Source: UBA11858 sp964589145 (lineage in GTDB: Bacteria; Chloroflexota; Anaerolineae; Anaerolineales; UBA11858). From it: 7,958 bases of DNA. The notes below the pieces were generated by a model. It saw only the letters and a program-made list of their open reading frames with translations, had not been told where the DNA came from and did not search any database. This document shows, in pieces, positions 5,830 to 7,958 of this stretch (its first letter is position 1; the number at the start of each line of letters is the position of its first letter). The DNA lies in NCBI GenBank assembly GCA_964589145.1, contig CAZPSL010000118.1, forward strand, positions 1 through 7,958. The letters are read 5' to 3'. The position numbers and the translations under genes were made by a program.

Positions 5830-7958
5830 CCGCCGCCAGCCCCAGGCGATTCCCAGCCCCAGCAGCGCCAGCAAACTCACCCCCAGCCCGCCCCAGAACG
5901 AGCGTGGACGGTAACCAAATTCCACCGTGTGCGCACCGGCGGGCACTTCCACGGCACGGAACAGGTAATCCGCCCGCAGGACGGGAACAGGCTCGCCATC
6001 CACCGCCGCCCCCCAGCCCGGATACCAGACATCCGAGAGCAGCACCCAGCCGGGATATTCGGATTGCGTGTGGATAAGCACCCGGCTGGGATTTTCCGTG
6101 CCCTGAAGGGATGCCGTTCCCGCGTGCGCGCTGCAATCTGAAATTTGAGGGGGCGAGGCATCTTCAAGGATCACCACCGCCCCCAAATCCACCGTTCCCG
6201 AGGTCACCGCATCCCAGGCGGATTCAGCATCCCGCGCGGGCCGCGCGCAGGGAAGCCAGCGCACCCGACGAGCCGCCGCGTCCCCGCGGGGCGTGAACGT
6301 CACCCCAAAAGCCGCGTCCGGCGACTCCGCTTCGAGAACGGTCACCCCCATCAGGTCCAGGAGTGGCAGTCCTGACAGGACTGCCACTCCTTCCCCATCC
6401 AGATATTCCATCCAGCGCGCATAACGCCCCGGCACCATCGGGTCGTAGTTGTTGACGTAGGGAATGCCCTCCAGCAGGTTGAGATTGGGCAGGCGCGCCG
6501 CCCGCAGGCCGTCCCAATCCAGACCGGGGTCGAAAGTCTCGAAGACGAAGTAACGGTCGTAGCGCAGACTGTCCTCGTCGGAGAGCGGCAGGTAAACACG
6601 CCCGGAAGCCTGAGTCTCTCCAACCATCGCCGCATCCCCAACCGTCTTCTCTAAAATGGCTATGCGCAATTCGCCGGGCGGCTGCGTGTAAAAATCGAGC
6701 GCGATGCCGGGGTTCAGCCCCCAGTTGGCGACCAACAAATCGGCAGCAACGAAGAGAATCACAGCCCAGCCCCAGTTGCCCGCCCAGCGCGGCGAGGATT
6801 CCGGCGCCGGGGCGGTCAGGGCAAGCGCACCAACCCCCAGCCCAAAGAGTCCCGTCAGGGTGAGCGCCCGCACAAAAGAAATGTGGAAATCGGGCAGGCC
6901 GCGCAGGGCATACCAGCCCAGCCCCGCGCCCAGCATGACAGCAAACGCCCCCATCGTGGCGAGCCGCGTCCAGTACAGGCCGCGGCCCGTCGGGCGGCGC
7001 CAGCGCTCCGTCCCCACCGCTGCCAGCAGGGAAAGTGCAAAAATCGCCCAAATGCTGTAACGCGTCGGGGACTTGAACATGTCAAAGGTGGGCACATGGG
7101 CGTACAGCCAGGGGAAAACCGGGGTGTTTTTGCCCAGCGCGAGCAGGAAGGAGACGAAAATCACGCCCAGGAGAAAGAGAACCAGGCCGCGGAACTGCCC
7201 GCGCCCAGGAGTGGCAGTCCTGGCAGGACTGCCACTCCTTTTGCGGGGCAACACTGCACCAATCAACACACCCGCCGCCAGCAGGAAGGGCAGCAAGCCG
7301 ATGTGAACCGCGTCTTCCCAGTAGGTGGCATAGCCCCAGAAATCGCCCGTGGCCGGACTGCCAAACAGCCCCGGGGCGACAAAATCGAGGAAGCGCCAGG
7401 GCCAAAACGAGTAGGTCATGGCAATTTCGTAGTCCACCGCGCCGCTGCGCTGGGATTGGAGCAGGTATTCGGCAGTGGGCAGCAGTTGAACCGCACTGAG
7501 CGCGGCGGCCAGCAGCCCCGCGAGGGCAAAGCGTCCCCAGGCGGACAGCAGGCGGCGGACGATCGCCCGTCCGCTGCTCTGCGTTTCGACTGCGCTTCCG
7601 GCGGTCGCTTCGCTCTGCACGATCTGTGGAGAGCGCAAAGCGCCTTCCACCGCCCAGAACGTCATCCACGCCCCGGTGAGCAGGAGGGTGTACCAGGTCA
7701 ACTGGGCGTGACCGGCGAGGAGTTGCAGGGCGATGGCAATCCCCAAAAAAGTCACCGGTCTTTGATGCCTGGGACGTTTCACCACATCGTAAGCGAGCAG
7801 CAAAATCCACGGCAGCCAGACCACGGCAGCGTTGATGCTGGCAAACCAGCCCCGCGCCGCGATATAGCCGGACATCCCAAACGCCAGCCCCCCGACCGCC
7901 TGCGCCAGTTCCCCCAGTCTCAGGCGGCGGACGAGCGCCGCCATGCCGACGCTCCCCC
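5809..7958 (-). CDS. YfhO-like multi-pass membrane protein, N-terminus cut by window edge
   Basis: At least 711 residues are visible, counting from the Met codon at 7944. The frame stays open to the window edge, and the family normally has more N-terminal membrane helices, so this Met is probably internal. About eleven hydrophobic helices lie between residues 10 and 405, then an extracytoplasmic region (about 410-680), then a final helix at about 685-702 and a basic tail. The C-terminal block (SDVWYPGWGAAVDG, then VLRADYLFRAVEVPAGAHTVEF) is the typical YfhO family signature. YfhO of Bacillus is linked to glycosylation of lipoteichoic acid; family members are thought to act in membrane-associated glycosyl transfer. 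The substrate here is unknown. Residues 236-246 and 518-529 are encoded by in-frame palindromic elements, and the last five residues plus the stop come from a third copy. Membrane topology is estimated by eye. Confidence 0.88.
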   Translation of the reverse strand, partial: GSVGMAALVRRLRLGELAQAVGGLAFGMSGYIAARGWFASINAAVVWLPWILLLAYDVVKRPRHQRPVTFLGIAIALQLLAGHAQLTWYTLLLTGAWMTFWAVEGALRSPQIVQSEATAGSAVETQSSGRAIVRRLLSAWGRFALAGLLAAALSAVQLLPTAEYLLQSQRSGAVDYEIAMTYSFWPWRFLDFVAPGLFGSPATGDFWGYATYWEDAVHIGLLPFLLAAGVLIGAVLPRKRSGSPARTATPGRGQFRGLVLFLLGVIFVSFLLALGKNTPVFPWLYAHVPTFDMFKSPTRYSIWAIFALSLLAAVGTERWRRPTGRGLYWTRLATMGAFAVMLGAGLGWYALRGLPDFHISFVRALTLTGLFGLGVGALALTAPAPESSPRWAGNWGWAVILFVAADLLVANWGLNPGIALDFYTQPPGELRIAILEKTVGDAAMVGETQASGRVYLPLSDEDSLRYDRYFVFETFDPGLDWDGLRAARLPNLNLLEGIPYVNNYDPMVPGRYARWMEYLDGEGVAVLSGLPLLDLMGVTVLEAESPDAAFGVTFTPRGDAAARRVRWLPCARPARDAESAWDAVTSGTVDLGAVVILEDASPPQISDCSAHAGTASLQGTENPSRVLIHTQSEYPGWVLLSDVWYPGWGAAVDGEPVPVLRADYLFRAVEVPAGAHTVEFGYRPRSFWGGLGVSLLALLGLGIAWGWRRKKDWQS
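6359..6391. repeat. Palindromic element copy B, inside the YfhO-like gene
   Basis: This is a 33-bp perfect palindrome: the 16-nt arm AGGAGTGGCAGTCCTG, a central A, then its reverse complement. It is in frame and encodes residues 519-529 (GVAVLSGLPLL) plus the last base of codon 518, just before the conserved LDLMGV segment. It differs from copy C only at the central base. Its first base falls in the third codon position of the host gene. Confidence 0.93.
7207..7239. repeat. Palindromic element copy C, inside the YfhO-like gene
   Basis: This 33-bp perfect palindrome has the same 16-nt arms as copy B and a central G (C on the coding strand). It occupies exactly codons 236-246 and encodes RSGSPARTATP in a hydrophilic loop between two membrane helices. 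Its first base falls in the first codon position, so the identical DNA yields a wholly different peptide from copy B. Confidence 0.93.
7576..7618. repeat. Possible small in-frame insertion bounded by 7-bp direct repeats
   Basis: GCTCTGC occurs at 7576-7582 and again at 7612-7618. The spacing between repeat starts is 36 bp, exactly 12 codons. The interior holds repeated CGCTTC/CGTTTC-like motifs. It encodes part of a hydrophilic loop (about residues 109-123) between membrane helices of the YfhO-like protein. The pattern could be a target-site-like duplication around a short insert, but a 7-bp repeat can arise by chance. Confidence 0.25.

Noticed and set aside
6224..7810. Several minus-strand ORFs in other frames inside the YfhO-like gene
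   Set aside because: They are frame shadows of a GC-rich gene. The Arg/Ala/Gly-rich translations lack domains, whereas the main frame shows membrane helices and the YfhO C-terminal signature.

Overview
This 7,958-base window carries six protein-coding genes packed with short spacers. No RNA gene, CRISPR array or insertion sequence with a transposase is visible. The content points to a Chloroflexota bacterium, probably Anaerolineae-like. The reasons are Thr/Pro-rich linkers on both surface enzymes, a TPR-like N-terminus on an L,D-transpeptidase, a Pkn2-type kinase without PASTA domains, an FHA-winged-helix regulator and a YfhO-family membrane protein. This placement is an inference from protein style, not a phylogenetic result.

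Layout, left to right. Bases 1-179 hold two tandem arrays: 12 units of 8 bp, then four degenerate units of 7 bp that run into the end of the first gene. Next, on the minus strand, come a membrane-anchored YkuD-type L,D-transpeptidase (174-1226) and, upstream of it, an Amidase_3-type N-acetylmuramoyl-L-alanine amidase (1290-2051). They are probably co-transcribed as a cell-wall pair from an extended -10 promoter at 2092-2100. Divergent from them is a plus-strand AMMECR1-domain gene (2168-2758). A long perfect hairpin separates it from a convergent minus-strand class II fructose-bisphosphate aldolase (2882-3832). Upstream of the aldolase on the same strand is an FHA-winged-helix protein (3930-4628). 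Divergent from that is a membrane-tethered Ser/Thr protein kinase (4779-5768). The kinase and FHA genes look like a writer/reader signalling pair. The right third is the C-terminal 711 residues or more of a YfhO-like multi-pass membrane protein on the minus strand (5809 to beyond the window end).

The most interesting signal is a small dispersed palindromic element. Two copies are 33-bp perfect palindromes inside the YfhO gene. A third, 36 bp long, overlaps that gene's 3' end, where it supplies the last five codons and the stop codon and, on the other strand, a terminator-like hairpin with a T run behind the kinase gene. The three copies are read in three different frames, none breaks the ORF, and the sequence difference between copy types is symmetric, so base pairing is preserved. 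A single diverged half-copy lies in the promoter region between the amidase and AMMECR1 genes. This looks like a REP- or RPE-like palindromic element that tolerates, or is selected for, in-frame residence in coding sequence.
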